The notes: generated by a model from the letters alone, not told the origin. Counted from the stretch's first letter, positions 41,286 through 50,884 are shown. The stretch: 64,000 nucleotides of DNA from an uncultured Lachnospiraceae bacterium (GCA_910579465.1 CAJTUB010000006.1:22440-86439); one strand, 5' to 3'. Numbers and translations are program-made.

Positions 41286-43613
41286 TTAACACCGGCTGCC
41301 GTGGCAGACGAGATAAATCACCTGATATTCCTTTGCTGTCTCCTCAAGAAACTGCAGGGCGCGCTTTAACTTTTCTTCGTCCAGGTTCACAAACGGGTCG
41401 TCCAGAATCAAAAACGGCTGTTCCTCTTCAAAGAGAACATCTACCAGCGCAAAGCGCATACAGAGTCCGAGCAGGTCCCGGAAGCCTGTACTGAAATACC
41501 CAAGCTCCCTTCCTCCCCCACATGCCGAGACACGGATTTCCAGATTGGTATCGACCTCCGCGCCTCCAAAACGCCCGTCCATGCTTTTTTCAAAATCCTC
41601 CCCGCCAAGCAGGGAAACATATCCCCGGAAGCTTTTCAAAAGCCCCTTCATATAGCGGGTAGAAAAGTTTTCCTTTGCCGTCTGCAGGCATTTCATTGTC
41701 TCTGTCAGAAAAAAATGCTCCTTCTTCTTTTCTGACAGTGCCTCCTTCAGCTGAAGCAGCCTCTCTTCATACTCCGTATTTCCTTCTGCCTCTTCTTCAA
41801 AGGCTTCGGCACGGGTACGGCAGTCCCTCTCTTCTGTTTCAATCCTTGCTATCTGCCCTAAAATCTCCTGTTCCTTCTCCTGAAGCTCTGCAAAGCTTTC
41901 CTCCGGCGGGTTCAGCCGGACAAACTCCTCCGGCGGATTTTCCTGTTCAAATTGTACCCGCTTTCTGAACGCCTCTGCAAGCTCTTCCGAAAATCTTAAG
42001 AAATCCCTGACACGGTTCTCCAGCAGATGAAGCTCTCCGGCAATATCCTCTCCTTCTGTGCCCTGCTCCTGCAATAAACGTCTGCTGCGTAAAAGAAGCT
42101 CTTCCCTCCGTTCCAGGCTCCGTGTATAATTCTCATTCTTCTCCAAAAGTCTTTGGTATTCCTTTACATGGTCGGACAACAGATACAATGCCCCGGTAAC
42201 ATCCCCGTCTGTGTCCATACCGCACTGCTTCAACAGTTCCCTGGCACGCTCCCCCTGTAAAGCGCAGACTTCCAGCTCGGAAAGCGCCTGCCCCTTTCTG
42301 GTCTCTGCTTCTTTCTTCTTTCGTTTCTTTTGCATTGCTGCCAGAAGAAAAAAGCAGCCGCCTGCCGCCGTCAGAACTGCAAGCGCTAAGAAAATCAGCC
42401 AGAGCTTTCCGGACACGACGCTCCCCGCCACAGATACTGCCGCTGCCAGAAAGAATGCGGCGGCACAGAACGTACTGCGCTTTTCTTCGTTTGCCGCGCT
42501 CCTCTCCTCCTGCTCCGCCTGTCCGCAAAGCAGCTCCGCCTTTTGAATGCGTTCCTTTCGTTCCCTTTCGGTACGGCTGCACTCCTGTAGCTCCTCTGCC
42601 TCCGGCACACCGGAAAAAAACTCCTTCTGTAGCGTATGTAGCTTTGTCTGCTCCCATTCCTCCAAACGGTAGGAGCGCATCTCGCCGGACAGGAGCTTTG
42701 CTTCCTCCGCCTCCCGCCTGCACCGCCTTATTTCTTCCAGCCCCGGCACATCCGCATGGAACAGTCCTTTTATCCCGTCCCGCTGCTGGCGCAGGCGTTC
42801 CTCCTGTTGGCAGAGCTCACCGTAATGCCGCTTTCTGGCAAGCAGTGTCTCATAGCCTGCTGCCTCCGAAAGCTTTCTGCGGCATTCTGCAAGCGCCTGC
42901 TGATGCTCTTTCTTTTCCTCTGCTGCGCCCCGCTCCTTCTCCCGCCAGACCTTTGCATTCTCTTCCTTCCGGCGGCAGTCCGAGAGCCGCTCCTCGGTCT
43001 CGGAAATACTGCGGTTCATCTCTGCAATATAGCCCTTTTCGTCCTTCTGGCGGTCAGGCACATAGCGTTTCCTTATCTCGTCTAACGTCTTCCATGCCTT
43101 GTCAAAATTGCTGCTCTCCTCGTCGCCCTCCGCAATCCTTCCGAGCTTTTTTGCAATACTGTCATTCATGCCGCTGCCGGATATCTTGCTCTGCGGAAGA
43201 TAGGTACTGCGGGAATAGGCCTCCTTATCAAGCCCGAACAGCTCTTTTCCAAGCTCCGACGAAAAGTCTTTAGATTCTAGGTTTGTAGAACGGTCTGTCA
43301 GCCGGAACGTATCCTCTGCTTCCTTTGTCCCGAAGGTACGCTCCGCCCTATATTCCTTTCCGTTTGCCTCAAAGTCCAGATACCCGCCCATGACGCCGCC
43401 CTGCCACGGCCTGTACCTGCGCCGCTCGGCATCCTCTAACTTTGTCCTGCCTCCTGCGTTCGGCAGCCCGTAAAGCATGGCACGGATAAACGCCGCAAAG
43501 GTACTCTTTCCCCAGCCGTTTTCCGCACGGATAACCGTAAGCCCGCTGGTAAAATCATAGGAGAAGTCCTGCAGCTTTCCAAAGCTGCTGATATAGCACC
43601 GCTTTAAAAGCAC
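41286..43613 (-). CDS. SbcC/YhaN-like AAA ATPase with internal hydrophobic pair
   Basis: A 775-residue SMC-like ATPase. The N-terminal Walker A is AENGWGKST (near residue 36), and the C-terminal lobe has the signature YFSTGFRDLLGL and Walker B FLILDDPFVNLD, followed by a late His. Long coiled coils fill 190-330 and 430-650. Around residues 370-415 two hydrophobic segments occur, unlike SbcC/Rad50 hooks but like the Bacillus YhaN group. The start is a GTG overlapping the partner nuclease gene by ten bases. With it, it should form an Mre11-Rad50-like complex that processes DNA ends or hairpins, perhaps at the membrane. Confidence 0.88.
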   Translation of the reverse strand: MLLKRCYISSFGKLQDFSYDFTSGLTVIRAENGWGKSTFAAFIRAMLYGLPNAGGRTKLEDAERRRYRPWQGGVMGGYLDFEANGKEYRAERTFGTKEAEDTFRLTDRSTNLESKDFSSELGKELFGLDKEAYSRSTYLPQSKISGSGMNDSIAKKLGRIAEGDEESSNFDKAWKTLDEIRKRYVPDRQKDEKGYIAEMNRSISETEERLSDCRRKEENAKVWREKERGAAEEKKEHQQALAECRRKLSEAAGYETLLARKRHYGELCQQEERLRQQRDGIKGLFHADVPGLEEIRRCRREAEEAKLLSGEMRSYRLEEWEQTKLHTLQKEFFSGVPEAEELQECSRTERERKERIQKAELLCGQAEQEERSAANEEKRSTFCAAAFFLAAAVSVAGSVVSGKLWLIFLALAVLTAAGGCFFLLAAMQKKRKKKEAETRKGQALSELEVCALQGERARELLKQCGMDTDGDVTGALYLLSDHVKEYQRLLEKNENYTRSLERREELLLRSRRLLQEQGTEGEDIAGELHLLENRVRDFLRFSEELAEAFRKRVQFEQENPPEEFVRLNPPEESFAELQEKEQEILGQIARIETEERDCRTRAEAFEEEAEGNTEYEERLLQLKEALSEKKKEHFFLTETMKCLQTAKENFSTRYMKGLLKSFRGYVSLLGGEDFEKSMDGRFGGAEVDTNLEIRVSACGGGRELGYFSTGFRDLLGLCMRFALVDVLFEEEQPFLILDDPFVNLDEEKLKRALQFLEETAKEYQVIYLVCHGSRC

Positions 43614-44695
43614 GACTCTACCTCCTCCCCTGCGAGGGCGCGCACGCCGATTTCCAGAATCATGCGCCTTTCCTCCTCTGTGTAGTCCTGTCCCATCACA
43701 TAGCGGATAAACTCGCCGCGCAGCGAAATATCGTCCTCATAATTCTCCGGCTGTATAGCAAGTCCCACCTCCCTGTCATTTATCTTAAACGCAAAAAAGC
43801 CGTCCTCAAAACGCCTTGTCAGATAACGCAAATCCCGCTCCGCATGCAGGGAAACCTTTCCGGTCAGAGCTACCTTTACCATGTCCCTGTCCGGGATATC
43901 CTGCAGCGCGCCACGGACTATTTGTTCTACTTCTGTCGTACTCTCTGTGCCGGAAATGTCCGCAAATACCTCATGGACCGTGCGTACTGCAAACGGCACA
44001 AAGGAAGCCTCTGCCTTCCTTTCCTCTATCGTAACCCAGACAAAGCCCTTCTCCCCGCACTCGTCAAAGCCGCGTCCCTCCATACAGCCGCAGTAACAGT
44101 AAAAACCTCTGCTATCCAATGGCTCACGACGGTAGGAATGAATATGCCCCAGCGCAAGATAGTCGATATTTTTATTTTTCAACGCCGGAAGGTCGATGGT
44201 TTCCGCCTTCTCCGCCGAACGGTATTTCTCCGTCTGCCCGTGCAGAAGCACAATATTATAATCGTTCCGGTTCAGCACAAGCGAATCATACAGCGCTGCC
44301 GCGTTTCCTCCCGCAAGCTCCGCTCCCGCAATGACAATCCCGCCGTACCGGTAATAGGTCCATTCTGTGCCGAACAGCTTTAAATTCTCCGGACACTCCT
44401 CCGCATCCTCCGGGAAGCCGCTGCCGTCATGGTTCCCCCTCAGATACAGGAAATCAATCTCCGGAAAGCGCAATATCGTTTCCCTTACCAGATTCCGCGT
44501 CCGCTTTGTCACAGATTTACTGTCAAACAAGTCCCCGGCAATCAGAACGACCTCTGCGCCATGCTCCGCGGCATATTCCGCCATCCGTACAAACCCGGCA
44601 AGCAGCTCGCTTTTCCGCTGTTTCCTTTTTTCTCCGTCCAAAGCTGTACTGAATGCGGAGTCCAGATGCAAATCCCCACAATGTAACAGCTTCAT
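43604..44695 (-). CDS. SbcD/YhaO-like DNA repair exonuclease
   Basis: A 363-residue metallophosphoesterase. The ATG at 44695 (TAATG, sharing one base with the preceding stop) begins MKLLHCGDLHLDSAF; 63 upstream codons of the frame are rejected because they lie in the preceding gene. GDLHLD, AGDLFDSK, LRGNHDGSG, the late LLHGQT and LGHIHSYR are the five metal-binding motifs of Mre11/SbcD nucleases. A capping domain follows near 240-340. It is paired with the SbcC/YhaN-like ATPase and precedes it in the operon. It should cut DNA ends, hairpins or protein-blocked ends. Confidence 0.92.
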   Translation of the reverse strand: MKLLHCGDLHLDSAFSTALDGEKRKQRKSELLAGFVRMAEYAAEHGAEVVLIAGDLFDSKSVTKRTRNLVRETILRFPEIDFLYLRGNHDGSGFPEDAEECPENLKLFGTEWTYYRYGGIVIAGAELAGGNAAALYDSLVLNRNDYNIVLLHGQTEKYRSAEKAETIDLPALKNKNIDYLALGHIHSYRREPLDSRGFYCYCGCMEGRGFDECGEKGFVWVTIEERKAEASFVPFAVRTVHEVFADISGTESTTEVEQIVRGALQDIPDRDMVKVALTGKVSLHAERDLRYLTRRFEDGFFAFKINDREVGLAIQPENYEDDISLRGEFIRYVMGQDYTEEERRMILEIGVRALAGEEVESCF

Positions 44696-45150
44696 TACGC
44701 GCCTCCCAGCATACCCAGCAAAGTCTTTAAATACGCAAAAGACAACACAAACATAATGCCGGTATAAATCAGTGACGCCCTTGCCCAGTTCCTTCTCGCA
44801 TCGGTAATCTGCGAAGAAAAGCCCAGCCAGAGCAGCACCCCGATATAGGCAAACAGACCGATTCCCGGAATAAACTGAAGGCACATGATTCCGAGAAACA
44901 TCCAGACAGAAAAGCCCTTTGTCTGCGGGGAAGCCTTCTGCGGTGCCCGCAGCTCCTCACGGTACTCCGTCGTACCAAATGCGGTATACCCGCTTTCTCC
45001 CGACGCCTCCCCGTTCCGGTAAGCATACGGGACAGAGGCGGCTTCCTGCCCGTTTCTCTCTGATTCCCTGAACGGACTTCCGCAATAATCACAGTAATTT
45101 GCTTCCGGATTCATTACCTCCCGTCCGCATACCATACAACGCATTTTCAT
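44695..45150 (-). CDS. Zinc-ribbon membrane protein
   Basis: A 151-residue protein. Two Cys pairs (MRCMVCG and YCDYCGSPF) form an N-terminal zinc ribbon. A polar linker (about 28-80) follows, then two or three hydrophobic helices (about 84-110 and 125-147). Many Firmicutes carry such zinc-ribbon membrane proteins without known function. It lies between rnfB and the nuclease gene, whose start overlaps its stop by one base. A GGTGG ribosome site precedes the ATG. Confidence 0.72.
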   Translation of the reverse strand: MKMRCMVCGREVMNPEANYCDYCGSPFRESERNGQEAASVPYAYRNGEASGESGYTAFGTTEYREELRAPQKASPQTKGFSVWMFLGIMCLQFIPGIGLFAYIGVLLWLGFSSQITDARRNWARASLIYTGIMFVLSFAYLKTLLGMLGGA

Positions 45151-45186
45151 TCCACCTTTCTTTTGTTATCCTGTTATCAGCATAAA

Positions 45187-46056
45187 CTACCGCCGCACAA
45201 TGCTTTTCTGCACACATTTCTCTGCACAGAGACCGCAACCGGTACACTTTTCAAAATCAATCCGCGGAAGATTATTCTCCATCGTAATCGCTCCGCTTTC
45301 ACACAGCTTTGCACAAAGACCACAGCCAAGACAGCCCGCCGCGCAGGCGTCCTTTACCGCCTTTCCTTTCTCCTGTGAGCTGCACCCGACCAGACACTTT
45401 GCATCGTACGGAACCAGCTCAATCAGATGATTCGGACAAACGCTGACGCACTTCCCGCAGGCAACGCAGCGCTCCTTATCTACAACCGCCACGCCGTTTA
45501 CGATGTGAATTGCATCGAACTGGCACTCCTTCACACAGCTTCCGTAGCCCATACAGCCGGACTCACACTGCTTCTGTCCGTGTCCCGGAATCAGCGCAAG
45601 CTTCCTGCAGTCCTGCAGACCGTAATAATTGTACTTGTATTCCGCTTTATCACAGGTACCGGAGCATTTTACAAAGGCAGTCTGCCTTACGCCCTCCTCG
45701 AGACTCTGTCCCATCAGCTCTGCTATCTGTGCCTTTGCCTCTGCCGGAGCTACCGGACACTGCCCGGCAGGCGCCTCTCCGTTTGCAATTGCCTTTGCCA
45801 GACCGTCACAGCCCGGAAACCCGCAGCCGCCGCAGTTATTTCCCGGAAGCAGCTCCCTGACCGCGATTTCCCGCTCATCTACCGGAACAAACAGAAGCTT
45901 TCCCGCCGCGCCGAGCAGGATACCGATTAAGAGACCGACAATTCCCACTACCGCGGCCGCAATCCCGATTGCCTTATAGTTTATGGCAGCTGCCGTTACA
46001 TTATGTAACGGGAAGAGCTCCGCCGCAATCAGCTGGTGCAATATTAAACCCGTCAT
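45187..46056 (-). CDS. rnfB: Rnf complex iron-sulfur subunit RnfB
   Basis: A 289-residue membrane-anchored ferredoxin. One hydrophobic helix (about 29-55) is followed by the RnfB-type cluster site with Cys75, Cys78 and Cys83 in NCGGCGFPGC, then several CxxCxxCxxxC ferredoxin motifs (for example CVACGKCVSVCP, CLGCGLCAKLC and CTGCGLCAEKC). It receives electrons from reduced ferredoxin and passes them towards RnfC and NAD. It is the last gene of the rnf operon, seven bases after rnfA. Its ribosome site is strong. The number of cluster motifs is typical for anaerobes. Confidence 0.96.
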   Translation of the reverse strand: MTGLILHQLIAAELFPLHNVTAAAINYKAIGIAAAVVGIVGLLIGILLGAAGKLLFVPVDEREIAVRELLPGNNCGGCGFPGCDGLAKAIANGEAPAGQCPVAPAEAKAQIAELMGQSLEEGVRQTAFVKCSGTCDKAEYKYNYYGLQDCRKLALIPGHGQKQCESGCMGYGSCVKECQFDAIHIVNGVAVVDKERCVACGKCVSVCPNHLIELVPYDAKCLVGCSSQEKGKAVKDACAAGCLGCGLCAKLCESGAITMENNLPRIDFEKCTGCGLCAEKCVQKSIVRR

Positions 46057-46063
46057 CTTCTCC

Positions 46064-46648
46064 TCAGCCTCCTATCTGTAAACTGGAAAAACCGCTGAAC
46101 GCAATCGCCATCAGTCCCGCCGCAATCAGCACAATCGGCATTCCCTGAAATGCCTTCGGGATATTGGAATGCTCCATCCGCTCCCGGATTCCCGCCAGAA
46201 TCACAATCGAAATGGCAAAGCCCACCGCAGTTGCGAAGCCGTTGACTACGCCGGTCAGCAGTCCGTAGCCGTTCTGCACGTTCGTCAGCGCAATGCCGAG
46301 CACTGCACAATTTGTCGTAATGAGCGGCAGATAGACCCCGAGCGCCGAGTAGAGCGCCGGACTCATCTTCTTTAATATCATTTCTACCAGCTGCACCAGC
46401 GCCGCAATGACAAGGATAAATACAATCGTCTTCATATAATCCATATCAAACCGGAGCAGTATCCCGTCATAAATCAGGGAGGTCACCGCGGATGCAATCG
46501 TAATAACAAAAATAACCGCAGCGCCCATACCGGCTGCCGTTTTAATCTTCTTGGAAACCCCGAGGAACGGACACAGCCCGAGGAACTGGCTGAGCACCAC
46601 GTTATTGACTAACGCCGCTCCCACTGCAATCAGTAATAGCTCCTTCAT
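46064..46648 (-). CDS. rnfA: Rnf complex membrane subunit RnfA
   Basis: A 194-residue protein with six membrane helices. The ATG at 46648, six bases after GGAGGAGG, begins MKELLLIAVGAALVNNVVLS; nine earlier codons are rejected. QFLGLCPFLG and late TNCAVLGIAL with conserved Cys are the RnfA marks; these Cys residues hold the intramembrane iron-sulfur cluster shared with RnfE. It begins one base after the rnfE stop. Confidence 0.96.
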   Translation of the reverse strand: MKELLLIAVGAALVNNVVLSQFLGLCPFLGVSKKIKTAAGMGAAVIFVITIASAVTSLIYDGILLRFDMDYMKTIVFILVIAALVQLVEMILKKMSPALYSALGVYLPLITTNCAVLGIALTNVQNGYGLLTGVVNGFATAVGFAISIVILAGIRERMEHSNIPKAFQGMPIVLIAAGLMAIAFSGFSSLQIGG

Positions 46649-46649
46649 A

Positions 46650-47447
46650 CTATGCCTCCTCCTTTCCTGCAGCACCTGCTGCCTTCTTTGCCGCTGCCGC
46701 CTTTATCAGCGCCTCTTTCCTTGCAGCTTCCTTTGCCGCCTCCTGCTCCTTTACCCGCTCTAACAGCGCACGGTTCTCCCGGCACTCCGCCCCGCTGCAG
46801 GAAGCACAGTTGCCGCCGCAGGCAAGCTTCTCCATGCCGTCCGGCACATTCGTCGCGGACTTCAGCTTAAGCTTATTCTGTAACGCGGTCAGCATCGCCA
46901 GCACGAAAAACGCGCCCGGCGCCATAACAAAAATCGACAGCGGCTGGTAAGCGGCCGGCATCACGCGGAAGCCGAATACCTCGCCTGCCCCTAAAAGCTC
47001 ACGGAACACGCCGATACAGGTAAGACCGAGCGTAAACCCGAGCCCCATCCCGATGCCGTCAAAGGCGGACAGAAGCACCGGATTCTTAGAAGCGAATGCT
47101 TCCGCACGACCCAGAATAATACAGTTTACCACGATTAACGGAATATAGATTCCAAGGGACTCATTGAGTCCCGGCAGGTATGCCTTTAACAAAAACTCCA
47201 CAATCGTAACAAAAGAAGCAATCACGACGATAAATGCCGGAATACGCACCTTATCCGGAATCACCTTCCGCAGCATGGAAATCAAAATATTAGAAAGCAC
47301 CAGCACGACCGTTGTCGTCAGCCCCATTCCTACCGCGTTGGCCGCGGAGGTCGTGGTTGCTAACGTCGGACACATGCCGAGCATCAGCACAAAGGTCGGA
47401 TTTTCCTTCAATAACCCGTTAAAAAACTGTTTGAGACACTTTTTCAT
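46650..47447 (-). CDS. rnfE: Rnf complex membrane subunit RnfE with Cys-containing tail
   Basis: A 265-residue protein. Residues 1-192 are the six-helix RnfE core, with LGMCPTLATTT and VNCIILGRAEAFAS carrying the cluster-binding Cys. About 73 residues are added at the end: Cys210, Cys214, Cys217 and Cys222 form a Cx3Cx2Cx4C motif, followed by an Ala/Lys/Glu-rich helix. Core RnfE is usually about 200 residues. The extra cysteines could bind an additional cluster or zinc on the cytoplasmic side. It overlaps rnfG by four bases. Confidence 0.95.
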   Translation of the reverse strand: MKKCLKQFFNGLLKENPTFVLMLGMCPTLATTTSAANAVGMGLTTTVVLVLSNILISMLRKVIPDKVRIPAFIVVIASFVTIVEFLLKAYLPGLNESLGIYIPLIVVNCIILGRAEAFASKNPVLLSAFDGIGMGLGFTLGLTCIGVFRELLGAGEVFGFRVMPAAYQPLSIFVMAPGAFFVLAMLTALQNKLKLKSATNVPDGMEKLACGGNCASCSGAECRENRALLERVKEQEAAKEAARKEALIKAAAAKKAAGAAGKEEA

Positions 47448-48109
47448 TTAGCACCTCCGATTCCCTGCTCCACCAGATATCTCGCAAACATAAGCCCGCC
47501 GTTCATTCCCTGTGTCACCGCACGGGAGGTAACGGTCGCGCCGCTTAACGCATCGATTTCCCCCTCTGCCATAGCGCCGGCCTTTGTCACCGTAAAAAGC
47601 CCTTCCGCAATCCCAAGAAACTGCTTCCGCCATTCCGGGTCCTTCTCCGCCTCCAGCCCGAACCCGGCGGTTTCCTTCAGGGAAAGAAACTCCAGCCCGG
47701 TTACCACACCGTCCAGGGAATAGCCGAACACCATCTGAATTGCGCCGCCGTAGCCCTTTTTATCAGTTACGGTAATAATGTAGCCCATCAGCTCCCCTGC
47801 CTCATCCCTTACAAGACACGCCTCATCGACCGTTACCGCCTTACGGTACTCCTCCGTGAGAATCTCTTCTGCCGAAGCCAGCGCCCCGGCAAGCTCCGGG
47901 ACATCCTTTGACTCTTCCACGGCAGAAGCCCCCGGAAATACTGCAAGATATGCCTCCTGCTTATCCTGTTCCTCTCTTTTTGCAATCGGCTCTGCCGTAA
48001 CCTCATGGACGAAGCCTAACAGCACTGCTGCCACAAGCGTAATCAGAACCAGTGCAAGCGTATCCTTCAAAATCGAAAGAACGCCGCTCTCCTTTTTTCT
48101 GTCAGACAT
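47444..48109 (-). CDS. rnfG: Rnf complex FMN-binding subunit RnfG
   Basis: A 221-residue protein with one N-terminal membrane helix (about 15-35) and an extracytoplasmic FMN-binding domain. DALSGATVTSRAV contains the Thr that takes covalent FMN, and the late GMNGG motif is also present. It passes electrons between RnfD and the rest of the complex. It overlaps rnfD by eight bases and rnfE by four. Confidence 0.95.
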   Translation of the reverse strand: MSDRKKESGVLSILKDTLALVLITLVAAVLLGFVHEVTAEPIAKREEQDKQEAYLAVFPGASAVEESKDVPELAGALASAEEILTEEYRKAVTVDEACLVRDEAGELMGYIITVTDKKGYGGAIQMVFGYSLDGVVTGLEFLSLKETAGFGLEAEKDPEWRKQFLGIAEGLFTVTKAGAMAEGEIDALSGATVTSRAVTQGMNGGLMFARYLVEQGIGGAK

Positions 48110-49094
48110 TTGCCTTTCCTCCTTTTCCGAAGGATTTCGGGAAAGTCACCTTCTCGATTAACGGGACTAAAATATTGCCGGTAATAATTGCGTAGGAAAC
48201 ACCCTCTGCAGAGCCACCGTACACGCGGAAAATACCGGTTAAAACACCAAGGAAAATACCGAATATAAGCTTACCGTTCTTCGTAATCGGTGAGGTCACA
48301 TAATCCGTCGCCATAAAGAACGCACCCAGCATCAGACCGCCGCCGCAAAGCTGCATGGCAAGATACTCCGCATCAAAGCCATACTCTCCGAACAGTCCCA
48401 TGAATACGACAAAGGAAAGGAGGTATGCCGCCGGAATGCGGATGGAAATCACACGGCGCACCAGCAGATATGCCGCACCGAGCAAAAGCAGGAACGCACT
48501 TGTTTCCCCGATGGTGCCGCCGGTAAAGCCGAAAAACATATCAAACAGGCTGACACTCTCACCTGCCCGGATTGCCGCAAGCGGCGTCGCAGAGGAAAGT
48601 CCATCCAGGCCGGCAGCCCCCGAAAGAATCAGCTGCGCGGCATTCCCTGCCTCAATCTTTTCTACTGCAAATGCTGTCATTGTCTTTCCCGCAGAAAGCA
48701 GCAGAAAGCATCTTGCCGCAAGCGCAGGGTTCATAAAGTTCTGTCCCAGACCGCCGAACAGCATTTTCACTACAATAATGGCGAATACTCCGCCAAGCAC
48801 CGGAATCCAGTAAGGCACGCCTGCCGGAAGATTCATACCGAGCAGAAGCCCTGTTACCATTGCACTGCACTCATAGCCGCCTCCCGGTATCTTCATCAGG
48901 CGCTTGTATATGTATTCGGCAAGGACGCAGGAGGTCACGGACAATGCCAGAATCACAAGCGCGCGCAGCCCGAACTGGTACACGCCGAACAACGCCGCCG
49001 GTGCCAGCGCTATCATAACGTCACGCATAATTACCGCTGTCGTCTCCCTGCTTCTGATGTGCGGAGAAGCCGACACATTTAACTTTTCCTTCAT
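48102..49094 (-). CDS. rnfD: Rnf complex membrane subunit RnfD
   Basis: A 330-residue integral membrane protein with about nine to ten helices. GLGQNFMNPALAARCFLL and SSATPLAAI mark RnfD; the Thr in SSAT takes covalent FMN. The MKEKLNVSASPHIRSRETT start is typical. It lies 12 bases after rnfC. RnfD forms part of the ion path in the membrane, for Na+ or H+; which ion cannot be told from sequence alone. Confidence 0.95.
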   Translation of the reverse strand: MKEKLNVSASPHIRSRETTAVIMRDVMIALAPAALFGVYQFGLRALVILALSVTSCVLAEYIYKRLMKIPGGGYECSAMVTGLLLGMNLPAGVPYWIPVLGGVFAIIVVKMLFGGLGQNFMNPALAARCFLLLSAGKTMTAFAVEKIEAGNAAQLILSGAAGLDGLSSATPLAAIRAGESVSLFDMFFGFTGGTIGETSAFLLLLGAAYLLVRRVISIRIPAAYLLSFVVFMGLFGEYGFDAEYLAMQLCGGGLMLGAFFMATDYVTSPITKNGKLIFGIFLGVLTGIFRVYGGSAEGVSYAIITGNILVPLIEKVTFPKSFGKGGKANV

Positions 49095-49106
49095 TTTCGC
49101 CCCTCC

Positions 49107-50429
49107 TTACTTCTTCCTGCGTTCATCCAGAATACTGCGTCTGGTCTGCTTAAATGCCTGCGTCAGCCGTCTCCCTGCCGGGCAGACATAGGTACAGGTG
49201 CCGCATTCATAGCACTCCATCCCGTCCAGCCCGAGAAAACCGGCATTTTCAAAATGCTCCGCATACTCCATCATTCTCTGCGGAACCAGACGGCTCGGGC
49301 AGACCGACACACAGCGCCCGCAGCGGATGCATGGCGTGGTCGGCAGCGCCGCCGCCTCGTCCTTTGCCATCGCAAGCAGCGCGGAGGAGGTCTTTGTCAC
49401 CGGAAGGTCCAGACGGAACAGAGCCAGTCCCATCATCGGACCGCCGGATATCACCTTCTCCGGCGGCACCTTAAAGCCGCCTGCCGCCTCGACTAACTCT
49501 GTATAATTCGTGCCGGTGCGCACTGAAAAATTGCGCGGGTCGGCAACGGCATCCCCTGTTACCGTGATAATCCGGCGGATTAACGGCGTGGATTCCGCCA
49601 CCGCCATATAGACCGAGATTACCGTATCGACATTGTTTACCACGCAGCCCGCATCTGCCGGAAGCATGGAGGAATTTATCTTTCTGCCGGTCGCCACATT
49701 GATAATCTGGCGCTCCGCTCCCTGCGGATACTTTGTCCTTGCGGTCTTTACCGTAATCCGCTCCTCGCCCTTTACAAGCTCCGAAAGCTTTTGAATTGCC
49801 TCCGGCTTATTATCCTCGATTAAAATAATGCCCTGTGCCTTTTCAAACAGGCGCAGTATGATTTTCAGGCCGCCGACGATTTTCTCGCTCTCCTCTAACA
49901 TCATCCGGTAGTCGGAGGTAAGGTACGGCTCACACTCTGCGCCGTTTACAATGACATAGTCGATTGCGTCGTCCTTTTTCGGCGTAAGCTTAATATGGGT
50001 CGGAAAGCCTGCGCCGCCCATCCCTACAATCCCGGCATCCTTGACATACTGGCGGATTTCCTCCTTCGAAAGCTTCGTGTAATCCCTTTTCACCCCGAAC
50101 CCCTCTGCCGTCTCATAGACTCCGTCATTCTCTATTACAATGGACTCGCACATCGCACCGGACACCGTCGGACGCGGCTCCACTGCCTTGACCGTACCGG
50201 AAACAGAGCTGATAACATGTGCCGATACAAAGCCCTGCGCCTCCCCGATTCTCTGTCCGGCTAACACTCTGTCCCCTACTGTCACAATGGGCTTTGCAGG
50301 CGCCCCGATATGCTGGGACATCGGAAATACCAGCTCCCCTTTCGGCAGCAGCACCGTTGTCGGCTTGTCTTTCGACAAATCTTTTCCGTCGTACATATGA
50401 ATGCCGCCGCGAAATGTCGCTTTCCCCAT
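49107..50429 (-). CDS. rnfC: Rnf complex NADH-side subunit RnfC
   Basis: A 440-residue peripheral subunit. I prefer the ATG at 50429, seven bases after AAGGAAGGG, starting MGKATFRGGIHMYDGKD. FRGGIH, the NADH/FMN-binding GMGGAGFPTHIKL and two C-terminal ferredoxin motifs (CIRCGRCVSVCP and CYECGTCTYVCPAGR) are the RnfC marks. It delivers electrons to NAD+. It is the first gene of the six-gene operon C-D-G-E-A-B. Confidence 0.96.
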   Translation of the reverse strand: MGKATFRGGIHMYDGKDLSKDKPTTVLLPKGELVFPMSQHIGAPAKPIVTVGDRVLAGQRIGEAQGFVSAHVISSVSGTVKAVEPRPTVSGAMCESIVIENDGVYETAEGFGVKRDYTKLSKEEIRQYVKDAGIVGMGGAGFPTHIKLTPKKDDAIDYVIVNGAECEPYLTSDYRMMLEESEKIVGGLKIILRLFEKAQGIILIEDNKPEAIQKLSELVKGEERITVKTARTKYPQGAERQIINVATGRKINSSMLPADAGCVVNNVDTVISVYMAVAESTPLIRRIITVTGDAVADPRNFSVRTGTNYTELVEAAGGFKVPPEKVISGGPMMGLALFRLDLPVTKTSSALLAMAKDEAAALPTTPCIRCGRCVSVCPSRLVPQRMMEYAEHFENAGFLGLDGMECYECGTCTYVCPAGRRLTQAFKQTRRSILDERRKK

Positions 50430-50541
50430 ATCGTAACCCTTCCTTTCACTCAAAGTCTGTTCTATCCGTATCTGTCACATTTTGTAGCATTTACTTCTTC
50501 TATCATAACACATCCTACTGCAAAAGAAAACGGAAAAATTT

Positions 50542-50592
50542 AAAAAGAACGACCGGAAACAGTATCCCTGATACCATTTTGTCGTTCTTTTT
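50542..50592. terminator. Bidirectional terminator between spoIIID and rnfC
   Basis: AAAAAGAACGAC and GTCGTTCTTTTT flank an inner TATC/GATA stem, with T runs on both sides. It lies directly after the spoIIID stop. Confidence 0.8.
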
Positions 50593-50598
50593 TAAAAA

Positions 50599-50856
50599 CT
50601 AGTTACATTCCCGGTGCAGATATTTCTCCCGCGTCGCCATCCCTCCCCGGATATGACGCTCGGATTTATTTACATCCAGCACCTCTCTCGTAGCCTCCGC
50701 CAGATTCTTATTTATCTTCGGCAGACGCTCCGTTACATCCTTATGTACCGTACTTTTGCTTATCCCAAACGCTTTTGCCGTTTCCCTTACTGTTGCCTTA
50801 TGATCAACTATGTACTTGGCAATCTCCACCGCCCGTTCTTCAATACATCCTTCCAA
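50599..50856 (-). CDS. spoIIID: Sporulation regulator SpoIIID
   Basis: An 85-residue DNA-binding protein. The start is a TTG at 50856 with GAGGG seven bases upstream. IEERAVEIAKYIVDHKATVR, the helix-turn-helix around TAKAFGISKSTVHKDVTERL and the basic end SERHIRGGMATREKYL match the SpoIIID family. It acts in the mother cell, turning sigma-E genes on or off and preparing sigma-K expression. A near-perfect sigma-E promoter lies just upstream. It shows that the organism carries the sporulation programme. A terminator follows it. Confidence 0.96.
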   Translation of the reverse strand: MEGCIEERAVEIAKYIVDHKATVRETAKAFGISKSTVHKDVTERLPKINKNLAEATREVLDVNKSERHIRGGMATREKYLHRECN

Positions 50857-50884
50857 TCTCGTACCCTCATGCAGGCTTTTTTAC

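Noticed and set aside
44696..44884. 63-codon N-terminal extension of the SbcD-like protein
   Set aside because: It lies within the zinc-ribbon gene; MKLLHCGDLHLD is the usual start of the family.
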